Shown piece after piece: positions 33,942 through 44,180 of a stretch of DNA of 64,000 nt. The stretch comes from Spirodela intermedia (lineage: Eukaryota > Streptophyta > Magnoliopsida > Alismatales > Araceae): the NCBI GenBank assembly GCA_902729315.2, contig LR746268.1, positions 4,581,501 through 4,645,500 on the forward strand, written 5' to 3'. The notes beneath the pieces were generated by a model. The model made no database searches. It had not been told where the DNA came from and saw nothing but the letters and a program-made list of their open reading frames with translations. The translations under genes and the position numbers were made by a program. Each line of letters starts with the position of its first letter. The first letter of the stretch is position 1.

Positions 33942-35067
33942 ATGGCGTTTTTAAGCAAAGTGGGCGGCATTGTCAGGCAAAGCTTATGCAGAAATGTTTT
34001 GCCAGCACAACATGTTCGCCATATGTCATCTAGCAAACTATTTGTCGGAGGTTCGGGAGTTCTTCCAGTTCGATTGATGTCAACATTAACTTTATTTTAC
34101 ATTGTGTTCACATTTGCCTTCTCTCAATTTGTCGTTAGGTCTTTCCTATGGTACTGACGACCTCACACTGAAGGAAGCATTCACCAGCTTTGGTGATGTC
34201 ACTGAAGGTGAGTTATTATTCGTCATTCCTTTTACAACTCTTACAGCAACTTGTTTTTTTCCTGAAATGTCAATCACCCAGCTAGGCTAGAAGGCCGTAC
34301 TTAGGTGTCAAGCTGGTGATTATACATCCATATAGAGCTAGTATATTTTTCTTAATCTTTGAACAGATGCCTGTTGCAAATGTTTTTCTCCGTTAATGAG
34401 GGGTTCCTGTCAGTGGTGCTGAATGGGTCATGTTTTGTCGCAGGGTTGAAGCATGTTTAGTTATATGAATTGCGAGCACCATTTTTATGCTTTCTCCCAT
34501 TCAGAAAAAAAATTATCTGAGGAGTAACGTTCATCATGAACAGGCAGGTTTTTTTTTTTTTTTTTTTGATCTCTAGGGTCCCTGGTTCTGGTAGTTTTTC
34601 ACATGTTCGACAGCATCCGTTGGTCCAAATGATCGATACATAGAAATCACAGTTTCCATAAACATAAATATAGCTGAAATAAAATAATTTTAATGATCAT
34701 ACCCAATGCAGCAAGAGTTATCACCGACCGAGACACAGGGAGGTCGAGAGGATTTGGGTTTGTGAACTTTTCCGATGGTGACTCTGCAAAGTCGGCGTTA
34801 GAAGGCATGGACGGCCAGGTTTGCCCGGCATCCCCCTCTTCCCCAATAACAGCACCATACAATTATCTCCTACGCAAATGCCTGTAATCGTTTTCTCACT
34901 CCTATCAGGAATTGAACGGAAGGAATATCCGGGTAAGCTACGCCAACGAGAGAAGTGTTGGAGGAGGTGGAGGAGGCGGTTTCCGTGGTGGGTATGGTGG
35001 GGGGGGCGGAGGTTATCGAGGTGGTGGTGGCTATGGCGGTGGTTCGGCCAATCAGGACGATTTCTGA
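33942..35067 (+). CDS. Glycine-rich RNA-binding protein, mitochondrial type (GR-RBP2/4-like)
   Basis: Exons 33942-34050, 34139-34207, 34712-34818, 34909-35067; 444 nt, 147 aa, all GT-AG. An upstream leader intron 33062-33931 ends ttttcag ten bases before the ATG. Residues 1-30 ([18 protein letters not shown]...) are basic and serine-rich without acids, as in a mitochondrial presequence, and resemble the leaders of Arabidopsis GR-RBP2. One RRM follows: RNP2 KLFVGG at 32-37 and RNP1 RGFGFVNF at 72-79. The tail is glycine-rich with RGGYGG-type repeats and ends ANQDDF. The family binds organelle RNA and is linked to cold response and editing/splicing cofactor roles. The gene is complete and looks functional. 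A T19 tract lies in the second coding intron. Confidence 0.95.
34549..34567. repeat. T19 homopolymer in an intron
   Basis: Nineteen T in the second coding intron of the RNA-binding protein gene. Confidence 0.9.
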
Positions 35068-38000
35068 AGACCTTCCCGGGGTCTTAGACTAGAGTTTAGA
35101 AGAGAAAATGTCTTGAGGTTGGATGTCTTCAAGAGTTTATTCTGTGATCTGTAGACCGCAGTCTTTTCCCTTTCTTGGGTCTGTGTTTGTTTCCTTGGCG
35201 CAGTCAACTCCTCTTGTTTGCTAGACTGTTAACAATATCTTACTCCTTTGAAAGGAAAAGCCTGATTTATTTCTAAATGCCCTCGCTGTCTTGTCACGGG
35301 CACTCCAGCCTATGGATCACAGGATGCTCACTGGCCATGAAACTGCCGGCAAGAACTTCAATCGTTGAATGAAACCCGGCCTGTGAATGTATTGAAAGCT
35401 GTGGTATTGGCAGCGGGAAGACCCAGCTCTGTAAGAAAAATCCCTCTCTTCGTGCCCATTTCAGAATCTGAGTTCATTTCTTCCTGTCAATCTCGAATTG
35501 ACCCTTCTAGAATCTTCTTTTCTAGGGTACTGTGGGATACCATTTCTCGGCCCATGAAAATATTTTCATGTGCAAAATTCTCCGATACTTTCTATATCTG
35601 TACGCTCTATTTTTTTTATTTGGAGACATTATATTTCTTTGGTAAATCTTTGGGCCGGCCCCGTCCGCATCTTTGGCCCGTTGACTCTCTCTACCAAGGC
35701 CCCCGGCCCACCTTCTCAGCCCACCTGTCTCAGATCAGCCTGCTGTGTAGGACGTTGACTCGCATCCCCAATTCCATCCATCTCGATGTGACTTGGGAAG
35801 CAGCATACTAGAGAAGCAAAAAAAAATAAAATACAGCGATATTTAGAACGAACGGGGAAATAATGCCCTAAAACTTTGAGTTCCTCCTACAAATTACGGG
35901 AAAAAATAAAAATGGCGTAAAAAATATATCCCATATGATCTTGACTGCTGGTTCCTCCTCGGATGGGGAAGTACTACTCTTGACTAAGCCCGCCTGTATC
36001 TGTCAAGTTTCCCCACAGTAAATGACGCAAAAATAGGACTATATATTGACGAATAAGATTACGCCCGTGATTCTGATGGAGACTGCGACTGGGAGTCCCC
36101 TCTATGGAAGATGATGTCCGATCATCAATGCCGTCGGCTCGGCGGCGCCTTCGTCTTTATTTCCACTCCCGTCTCAGTTGGGTTGGGTTGGATGGGTTCT
36201 CTTCGTTGGCGGCCAACGTAGACCCACAGTTCACCTTCTACCCATAAATAAATAAATTCTTATGTATGCACGTATGTATCTAGAGAGAGAAAGAGAGAGA
36301 GAGAGAGAGCACTGTAAAGAGATAGAGGACGAAGGGGTGAGGAGGGAAGGAAGATGTAATCCAACTCGGTGCGGAAGCCATGTGAGCTTTTCCCAGTCAG
36401 AGCGGAGATTATCAAATCAGGTCTTCTATCCAAGGAAGAGCGAGCATTAATTAGATCCGGCGGTGGGCGGAGGGGGACGAGCCTCCATAAAGTTATTGTT
36501 GTTGAGATGTCGCGGACAGTTTGTCCAGCCGCCGCCGGCCTCCTTGTCTCGTGAAGGACGACGATATCCTCCGCCGACGGCCCTCCGCTACTCTTGGCTC
36601 CTCGCCGGGCCGTCCAGAAGAAAACGACGGCGAACGGCAAAAACACCGGCGACCCAAGAGAATTATCCCCATGGAAGGAGCAGGAGCAAGAAGGGGAGAG
36701 TGACAAACTTCCCCCGAGCTCTCTTTGCTCCTGCGGATTTCGTACTCGTCTTCTTTATGCCGAGTGGGTCAGCGTGAGGAAGAAGCTGGACAGTGGCCAC
36801 GAGGCCAGTTCCCTCCCGTCTCATTCTCAAGTGCGGAAGTTAGAACATCCCCATCTCTCTCTCTCTCTCTCTCTCGATCACCCAACTTCGTCCTGCATAG
36901 AACCGAGGGGGGGCGGGCACGAGGTCAAAGGGTGGAGCAATCAGTGTGTTGATTTTGGGGCCCACAGCCTAGGATCCCGCCACCCGGTTCGATGGGCCAA
37001 AGTGGGCCTTCTGAAGAGACGGACCCAAGAGATTCCTACTGCCCCCCCCCCAACACATTAAAGGTCGCATTTAAAGCTCGGCAGCCCAGGATTGGATCCC
37101 ATTTCTGGTACCGAGTCCGTGATACAAAATGATTCACATGTAAGCGTTTTATTATACTAGAAACTGTGCCGGATTATTGCTTATTATTATTATTTTAACT
37201 CTTGAGTTCGGCTTGGCCTATTCGTTCAAGATCCTCCGTTCGGGGTTAGGAAAGAAAGATCTAAGGAGACGAATGATATGCTGCCACAAGGGTTTTGAAA
37301 AATATTGCAAGGGCATTGAGGGATAATCGATTTTCAGTCAATGTTGGTAGATTTGATTTGGATTGTCGGATTTTGGGTCAACGTGAGTTTAATGGATTTC
37401 AAGTCGAAAGATGGAGAAAGTGTTCAAAGTTAAGCACTGGTTCTCTGTGTTGATGTGATATTTTTATATTTTAAGATAAATATGTATTTATGATAATATT
37501 GCAACCCTTACCACAACGAATTATATGAAAAAAAAAACCCAATAGAAATAAATTTGAAAGAAGAGAGATTGTAATAATAAAATATTAAAATTAATGGTTT
37601 ATGTAGTCCTCATTGTTATTGTCTTTATGGTCCATGTTTGGCTCGTTGTGCCGACTTTAATGTTATATCTATTTATGAATAATTTATTTATAAATAATAC
37701 TTTAATATTCCTGTCATAGGTATTCAATGGATTAGTTGAAAAGTCTCATTAACATGGACGTAAAATCTTAAAAAACTTGAGCTGAGTTGTTTAAAAAAAA
37801 TTCCATTAATTCAGATCAAGGTGGAGAAAATCCTGATTTATAATTAATAAAAAATATTTATAAATAAATATAACATTGAAGTATCCTTAATGCAAATAGA
37901 AAATTGAGTGACAAGATTACTGATAGGAATAAGAAGGAAATGGATAAATAAAAAATGGAGTTATTTTCCTAGGATTATCGGTTCGTGATTAACTTGTATA

Positions 38001-38373
38001 AGTTTTTTTTTTAAAGAGAGTTTTTTTTCCATTATTTTTGTAACTATATTATTGAAATAAAATCGACGGAATTAAGGTTAATAACTGTTTTTGAAAGGCG
38101 AACGAGATTCCTGAATCCTGATTTGGCCGCCTGATTCTCTGCGCCGTTCTGATAGGCCCCCATCTGCCCAAATTAGAGCTGGCGGATCATCGCACATGGA
38201 TGGGCCCCTCCAAGGTTCGATAACATGGACTAGCCAGACGCTCTTGAGACGTCCACGGGGGTCTTAGCTGGGCGCCCTGGCCCACTCCCTTTCCCCTGCC
38301 TTCTTCCCCGTTCGGCTTCCGATCCAAAACCCTAATTTGGCCCAGCGGCGGTGCCCCGAAGGAGAAGGTACTC
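35068..38373. other. Intergenic, no identified gene
   Basis: About 3.3 kb. It starts with the 3' UTR of the RNA-binding protein gene. GC-rich patches (36430-37060, around 38150-38370) alternate with very AT-rich DNA (37140-38060). GA and CT microsatellites occur at 36281-36309 and about 36853-36875. ORFs such as 36260-36706 (minus) include the microsatellite in translation and have no family resemblance. Confidence 0.5.
36281..36309. repeat. (GA)n microsatellite
   Basis: An almost perfect GA repeat of about 29 bases with one aa interruption. Confidence 0.92.
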
Positions 38374-38450
38374 ATGGGGGACTCCGTCGGAAGTCCTCGT
38401 CCAGTGAAAAGCCGCAGCCAGACGACGTGCAGCCCGAAGCAGCAATCATG
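38374..38450 (+). other. Candidate first coding exon of an unknown gene
   Basis: An ATG opens 25 codons (MGDSVGSPRPVKSRSQTTC...) and ends at CATG|GTGAGA, a good donor. An aaaccctaattt telo-box-like element lies about 50 bp upstream. No second exon could be identified before the minus-strand epimerase gene, so this may be a fragment or chance. Confidence 0.22.
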
Positions 38451-39337
38451 GTGAGAGCTGCTTTGCGGCTCTTCTGAAAGAATATCCAACGCGGTGTTTG
38501 ATCGTCGGTTGTGCGGTCCCCTTCGGCGTTGAAAGGCCTCTCTCTCCCTCTCCCCCGTGGAAGTTTACCCCGGGGGGCGGATGATCGACGAAGGGTGGAA
38601 TACCGGAGAGAAAAGGGGGGAGAAGCTGTAAAGGCCGTCGGTCTGACAGGCCTGCAAGGACAGCTGGATTGCTGTCGGAACCCTGAACCATAGCCCGCGG
38701 CGGAGCTTTCAGATGTCAACGTAGAGGGCTACGGTGGGCCAGACCCTCCAGGAGAGGATTATTGCCGCTGGGCGGAGGCGTTCCGCCGGGAAGTCAAATT
38801 CTACCGGCGAACCTGCTGAGCTGTCGGGACGGCACATTTTACCCCCATCGGTCAGACCCCGGCGGTGGAAACAGATCCAGATCGGTGCAGAGGAGGAAGA
38901 CGATCCGAAAACACAGGAGGAACCTCGATAGCATATTTTTATTGAGCAATATGATTTGATATCTCTTTACACTCTTCTCTGTTCTTCTTCTTCTTCTTCT
39001 TCCTTGTCGCTCCAGATGAATCACGGAATACAGAAAGGGGGAACAAAATGAGAAAAAAATAAAATGCAACAATGTGTGTGTAATTCACAACAGACCCGTT
39101 GTGGCAGTCCCCGCCGCGGCAGGAACCCGGATCGCAAAATCGTACCTTGATCATCCGGTTGCCCTGCTCCCCGGCAGGTCCAGGGATCTTATTTTTTTTA
39201 TGTAACACTTAATCGACGGAGTAATTATCATACACTTGATGATCGGAGAAGATGACGACAATGGTGATGACAGAATGGCGACGATGATAACAGTAATCTA
39301 CAGTCCCGCCTCCCCCGAGTTGCTCTTCCTACCCTTC
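38451..39337. other. Intergenic: 3' side of the epimerase gene
   Basis: It contains GC-rich sequence with short overlapping ORFs of no recognisable family, then the likely 3' UTR of the epimerase (right part), including an AGA/TCT-rich run around 38985-39002. Confidence 0.5.
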
Positions 39338-40807
39338 TCATGTCGCCGCCGATAGGGAGGAGTCCTCCGTGTCGTCGGCGGCGTCCCCAGCCACCCTTTG
39401 GGTCTCGGAGGTGGAGGAGGAGGAAGAAGAAGAAGAGGAGGCGGTGGTGGCTGAGGAGACGGGGATCTTGATGCCGTGGTAGTCGACGTACCACTTGACG
39501 AACTTGCGGAGGCCGGTGGCGAGGTCGGTGGTGGGTTGGTAGCCGAAGTCCCCGTGGGCGAGGCTTACGTTGGCGTGGGTGTAGGGGACGTCCCCATTAG
39601 CGGGCATCCGCACGATGTTCTTCTTGGCCTTCACCCCGAGCAAGCTCTCCAGGATGGCCACCAGGCGAGATACCGGCACCGGCGAGGTGTTGCCGAGGTT
39701 GTACACCCGGAGCTGCGCCGGCCCGCGCTTCTTCCCACCGCCGGGCATGCCGGTGCTCTTCTCGGCGGTGTCGAGGGCCCCCAGGCAGCCCTTTACGACG
39801 TCGTCGATGAAGGTGAAGTCCCGCGCCACCTCCCGCTCGCCGTCGGCGGGCTTGAAGACGGTGATTTGCTTCCCCTGCAGGATGTCCTTGGTGAAGAAGA
39901 AGTAGGCCATGTCGGGCCTCCCCCAGGGCCCGTACACGGTGAAGAAGCGGAGCCCGGTGAGGGAGAGCCCGTAGATATGGTTGTAGACGTGAGCGATCTC
40001 CTCGCCGGCCTTCTTCGTGGCGGCGTAGAGAGAGGCGGGGCGGTCGGTGCGGTGGGACTCGGAGAAGGGGTTGGCCTCGTTGAGCCCGTAGACGGAGGAG
40101 GAAGAAGCCCAGACGATGGCAGGCTGCGGGTCGGCACGCTTGGCGGCGGCCTCCAGCAGCGTCACGAAGCCGGCGATGTTGGACTGGATGTAGGACTGCG
40201 GGTTGCGCATGGCGTAGCGCACGCCGGCCTGCGCGGCGAGGTGCAGGACGTGCGTGAAGGGGACGACGTCGAAGAGCTTGGCGAGGAGGGCAGCATCGTT
40301 GATGTCGCCCTCCACCACGAAGACACCGCTCTTGGAGAGCAGCACCTGGCGGCCCCGCTTCAGCGAGGGGTCGTAGTAGGCGTTGAAGTTATCGAGCCCC
40401 AGCACGCCGTCGCCGCGCTTCTTCAGGGCCAGCGAGCAGTGGGTGCCCACGAAGCCCGCGGCGCCGGTGACCAGCACCGACATCCCCCCCGGCCGGTGCG
40501 CCGTCGAGGACTGCCGCACCTGGCGCTCCCACGAGGCGCCCCCCACGGCGGCGCCGCCCCCGGAGTAGAGGGACGAGGACAGGAGGCTCCGATGGGAGGC
40601 GTAGGGGACGCCGGAAGAGGAGTGGGAGGAGGACAGCGGGGGATAGTTGACGGTGAGGAAGAGGACGAGGATGAGGGCGGCGAGGAGGGTGCTGCGGAAG
40701 ATGAGCTTCGACGACGCCGCTAGCAGCTTAGTGCTGTTGACCCGTCGGAGATAGCTGTTATACCGCTCCAGCTTTACCGTCTTACTCGTGTCCGGCGGGA
40801 ACCCCAT
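39338..40807 (-). CDS. GAE: UDP-glucuronate 4-epimerase (GAE family)
   Basis: The enzyme interconverts UDP-glucuronate and UDP-galacturonate in the Golgi, supplying pectin synthesis. It is an intronless ORF of 489 aa from ATG at 40807. Residues 1-37 are cytosolic and basic (KTVKLERYNSYLRRVNSTK, a GAE landmark). A single hydrophobic segment at about 38-54 acts as type II membrane anchor. A Ser/Gly-rich stem follows, then a short-chain dehydrogenase fold: GAAGFVG (NAD binding) at 115-121, ASSSSVYG at about 234-241, and YAATK catalytic Tyr261/Lys265. GLRFFTVYGPWGRPDM and VPYTHANVSLA follow as in plant GAE proteins. It is slightly longer than Arabidopsis GAE6 (about 460 aa) because of a Ser-rich acidic tail (from about 452). 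The GC content is high. The intronless structure is usual for the family. Which GAE paralogue it represents cannot be decided. Confidence 0.95.
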   Translation of the reverse strand: MGFPPDTSKTVKLERYNSYLRRVNSTKLLAASSKLIFRSTLLAALILVLFLTVNYPPLSSSHSSSGVPYASHRSLLSSSLYSGGGAAVGGASWERQVRQSSTAHRPGGMSVLVTGAAGFVGTHCSLALKKRGDGVLGLDNFNAYYDPSLKRGRQVLLSKSGVFVVEGDINDAALLAKLFDVVPFTHVLHLAAQAGVRYAMRNPQSYIQSNIAGFVTLLEAAAKRADPQPAIVWASSSSVYGLNEANPFSESHRTDRPASLYAATKKAGEEIAHVYNHIYGLSLTGLRFFTVYGPWGRPDMAYFFFTKDILQGKQITVFKPADGEREVARDFTFIDDVVKGCLGALDTAEKSTGMPGGGKKRGPAQLRVYNLGNTSPVPVSRLVAILESLLGVKAKKNIVRMPANGDVPYTHANVSLAHGDFGYQPTTDLATGLRKFVKWYVDYHGIKIPVSSATTASSSSSSSSSTSETQRVAGDAADDTEDSSLSAAT

Positions 40808-42138
40808 CGCCGCCCGCCTCCTGTTCCTGCGAACGGGGACGTGGCTCTCCCCCTTCCTGGCAATGGGCAGGGGGCGGCGAGATCCGCCGGAGTGTAGAGG
40901 ACCGGGAGGCGGTGGCGGCGGCGGTAGAATCGGCGATAGGGAAGGGAGGAGGGAGGCAGGGGACAGATGAGTCTTCCTTCCCCTTCTCTCTCTCTTCCCA
41001 AAGAATGCAGGAGGGGGGGAGGAGGTGGATATAAAGGAGAGGTGGGAGTGAGAGTCTGTCGATTGCGGTGGCAGGGGGACGGATGCAAATAGGAAGCAGC
41101 TATAATTAAATGAGCACGCACTACAATTACAGATAAGCCCCTATTTTAAAATTATTTTACCCTCTGCTACAGAGATTTAATTTTACGCAGTAGACATTTG
41201 CCCCGCTTCTGGCTCGCGCGCACGCGTTCACGCTACCCCGAAATATTCGTACGCATCCTTTCTTTTTTATGCCGAAGATGCCCTCATCTTTTATTTAATT
41301 GCTGTCATCTCACCGAAAATAACGGTCCAATATTAAACCGGGCCATCATCCGATGATGCCGGAATGTTTTTACTACCCCTTCCGATCCCAGTTGACTCTT
41401 TTGACGAAACGTCGGTCATCTCAAAATGGTACCAAGAAAATCACAATATTCTCTAATTCCAAGGGAAAACAAGGGGAAAAAATGAGGATGATTTTTTATT
41501 ATTATTAAAAAATCAAACGATAAACTGTACACTGCTTAGTTAAATAAATAATAATTAAAAAAAAAACAAGTATATAAAGCATTAGGTCTGATTATTGACT
41601 AGTCTTTTTGCCATTAAGGTTTGAATATGACCAGACGAGTAAAAATATCTCGCATTTATGATATTCTAGTGTTCATGTTCTTGAAAAATAAATATAAATT
41701 ATTAATCTACGAAACTCAACATCAATTAGACCATTATTTTAATATATTAATATGAAATTAATGCTCTACACACTCCATGCTTGAACTATACGCATGATTT
41801 TTGGTCAAAACGGTAGTGGCAACACGTCAATTATCGAGCACATATATGGTTGAGGTGTCACTTACAAGGCTGGAATACAAAGTTCAAAGGATGACATGGG
41901 AAATGGAGTGAGACATTTGGTCTCCTTTGAGTTCTAAAAACTTAAGATGCCTGCAGAGACAAACGTCACTTGATGGTTTCTAGATTAGACTCAGCAACTA
42001 ACGGATTCTATTCAGATTTAAATTCACTCTAGAAGATTCCAACCCATGAATGGTGACATGAAAACCATAGAAATCTATAATTATTTTAGATTCTTATGAA
42101 ATTTGGGCTTGCCCGAGTGTCACCAATATGTATGCTCA

Positions 42139-42141
<3 letters not shown>

Positions 42142-42172
<31 letters not shown>
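42142..42172. repeat. (GA)n microsatellite
   Basis: A GA repeat of about 31 bases, uninterrupted. Confidence 0.96.
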
Positions 42173-42176
<4 letters not shown>

Positions 42177-42556
42177 TGCTGCGGGTATGATTATCTTGGT
42201 GCAATCATGTAGAAAGCAAAATTGGCCTATGGACCAATATCAAGATACAATGAATCTAGATAGATATATGTGTATGTATATATGGGGGGGAGTGGGATAG
42301 ATTACTATGAAATAAGGCTACAAGGGTGTAGAAGAAAAAGTATGTGAGAAAAACCGCCGAAGTGAGGGTAGAATCGTCCCAAAGAGGATAAAAGGACAAG
42401 GGGACGGAAAACGGGCTTTTAAATAAATTCGAATAGAAAGAGGTTGGAGAAAAAGATACACTTTATTTAAGAAAAGATGAGTAAATTGCCTCAGTAAAGA
42501 ATGCATGTGGGTCCGTCGGTCCTGGCTGTAAGCCACCTCTAGCCCACCCCTCCCCC

Positions 42557-42562
<6 letters not shown>

Positions 42563-42588
<26 letters not shown>
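42563..42588. repeat. (CT)n microsatellite
   Basis: A CT repeat of about 26 bases followed by a cttt-interrupted extension. Confidence 0.93.
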
Positions 42589-42597
<9 letters not shown>

Positions 42598-43068
42598 CGC
42601 AGACATTTTATCTTATGTAATCCGAGGATTGACAGATTAGCACTTTTTTTAGATAATGTAGTATCTTGGTTGCCATTTATATCGAAATCTCTCGGCGTCT
42701 TAAGGTATCGAGAGAGAGAGAGAGAGGAGAAGGGAGAGAGGATGCGCTCCGCTGTGTTCGCTTTCACGCGTCACGGCGAGACAACGACAGGGAGGGAGGG
42801 GGTCGAAGCTCTTGCTGGCGGCAGAAATTGCCAAGATCTCCCCTCCCGTCTACTCCCTCCTCCATCGTCGTCCCCCGTGAGGGACTCCGGAGGCAATATT
42901 ATATACCCCCCGCGAAGCTTACGACCGATTCACGATGGTGAAATCTTCGCGCCCTCTTCCGCCCTCCTGCTTTACTTGGCCACCAAGTCCCTCTCTCCCT
43001 CTCGCTCTCTCTCTCAAGGGAAAGAGGGAGAGAGAAAGAGAGAGGGAGATGAGGTTTGGTGGGCAGTA

Positions 43069-43211
43069 ATGGCGGCGGCGGCGGCGGCGATGAGATGCAG
43101 CAGGTGTGGGGCGGAGGCGGTGAAGAAAGAAACAAAGGGGAGGGCCCAAGAGGAGGCCATTAAGATCGATCTCCAAGCATTCACTTCTGGTCACGGTTTT
43201 GGAAGCCGCAG
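43069..43211 (+). other. Candidate first coding exon of an unknown gene (Ala-run, CSRCG)
   Basis: After a GA-rich leader, an ATG starts MAAAAAAMRCSRCGAEAV and continues through a lysine/glutamate stretch to FTSGHGFGSR. It ends at CCGCAG|GTCCGT, a usable donor. The layout (GA leader, GCG repeat after ATG, donor) is like a plant first exon, but no downstream exon or family was recognised. Confidence 0.28.
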
Positions 43212-43597
43212 GTCCGTCTTTCCACGCATGCAGACATCCACGTAGTAGATATGAGCCAAGAGCGAGAGAGAGAGAGAGAGAGATAGAGTAATCCTTCAAT
43301 CCGTGATGAATCCTTTTACTCTTTATCGTCATTTAAATGCGAAGGAAAGAGAGAGGAGAGGAGGTGGTACAAGAAAGGAGGGAAATCTTTAAAAGCGAAG
43401 TCTGATATATAGATAGATGAGAGAGAGAGATGGGATGACGAGGGAGAAGTTCCCATTGGTTCGAGTCCCGCGAGGCCTCCCTTCTGCTATCTCACTGTGT
43501 TCTAGGCAGTCGAGGGCCACCGAATCGGCACCGGCAGTTCGCTGCATCCCCCTCTGGAGCCTTTTCTTCCTCTTCTGCGCAAGAATGTTACGCAGAA

Positions 43598-43645
<48 letters not shown>

Positions 43646-44093
43646 GTGAAATTTTGCCTTTCTCTCTCTTCGTCGGTCTAGAGAGAGACTCACTCCAGTA
43701 CAGAAGAGAGAGATTTTTTAGACCACATGGCTGCGCCGCGGCCATGCAGCAGGGTTTCTATACGCGGTTACTCCCTTTGAGGGAGAGCTGGGTCGCTGAA
43801 ACGCCGAATCCGCGTTCTATTCCGACAAACGAACACGGAGAGAGAATGCGGCTCTCTCTGTCTCTGTCTCTCTCTCTCCTATCTCTCTCCTCGCTGTTGG
43901 CTGGCTGTCGGCGGCGCCGATTGGATTCTCGGGGAAGGAGGAAGTGCCCACACTCGCGGTGACAGTAAGCTGTCGAAAGCCCAGCAATCTTCGCTTCCGG
44001 GTTGTTCGCGTCAGCAATGACGATCTATCCCCGCGATGTGAGTCCACGTGGACAGTCCCAATCGAACCCCACCCTACCGTCCGTTCCCCGCTG
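43212..44093. other. Intergenic or intronic GA/CT-rich stretch
   Basis: It contains GA repeats at about 43262-43282 and 43602-43642 and CT-rich runs at about 43855-43890. Long ORFs here (e.g. 43417-43962) translate the dinucleotide repeats and are not genes. Confidence 0.5.
43602..43642. repeat. (AG)20 microsatellite
   Basis: An uninterrupted AG repeat of about 41 bases. Confidence 0.96.
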
Positions 44094-44180
44094 ATGGCGA
44101 TGGACAAGCCGGCGGTGATTCCGGATTCGGTAGCGGTTGATTCTCTGACTGATAATGAAACCAACAAGCTAGGTGACGCT
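44094..44180 (+). other. Candidate coding exon of an unknown gene
   Basis: ATGGCGATGGAC opens 29 codons (MAMDKPAVIPDSVAVDSL...NKLGDA) ending in phase at GACGCT|GTACGT, a good donor. The composition looks protein-like, but no partner exon or family was recognised. It could belong with the candidate exon at 43069 or 45722, or be chance. Confidence 0.25.

Larger units (their letters stand above)
40808..43068. other. Intergenic: epimerase promoter and AT-rich, microsatellite-bearing DNA
   Basis: The epimerase leader/promoter lies to the left, with a TATA-like tttatatcc on the minus strand at about 41028-41036. From 41.1 to 42.1 kb the DNA is AT-rich without coding signal. GA/CT repeats lie at 42142-42172, 42563-42588 and about 42709-42724. 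Confidence 0.5.

Noticed and set aside
39476-40723. 415-codon open frame on the plus strand
   Set aside because: Antisense shadow of the epimerase gene; low-complexity G/V/E/H/A composition and no recognisable domain.
43417-43962. 181-codon open frame
   Set aside because: Much of it is translation of GA and CT dinucleotide repeats (RERERE, SLSLSL); not a gene.
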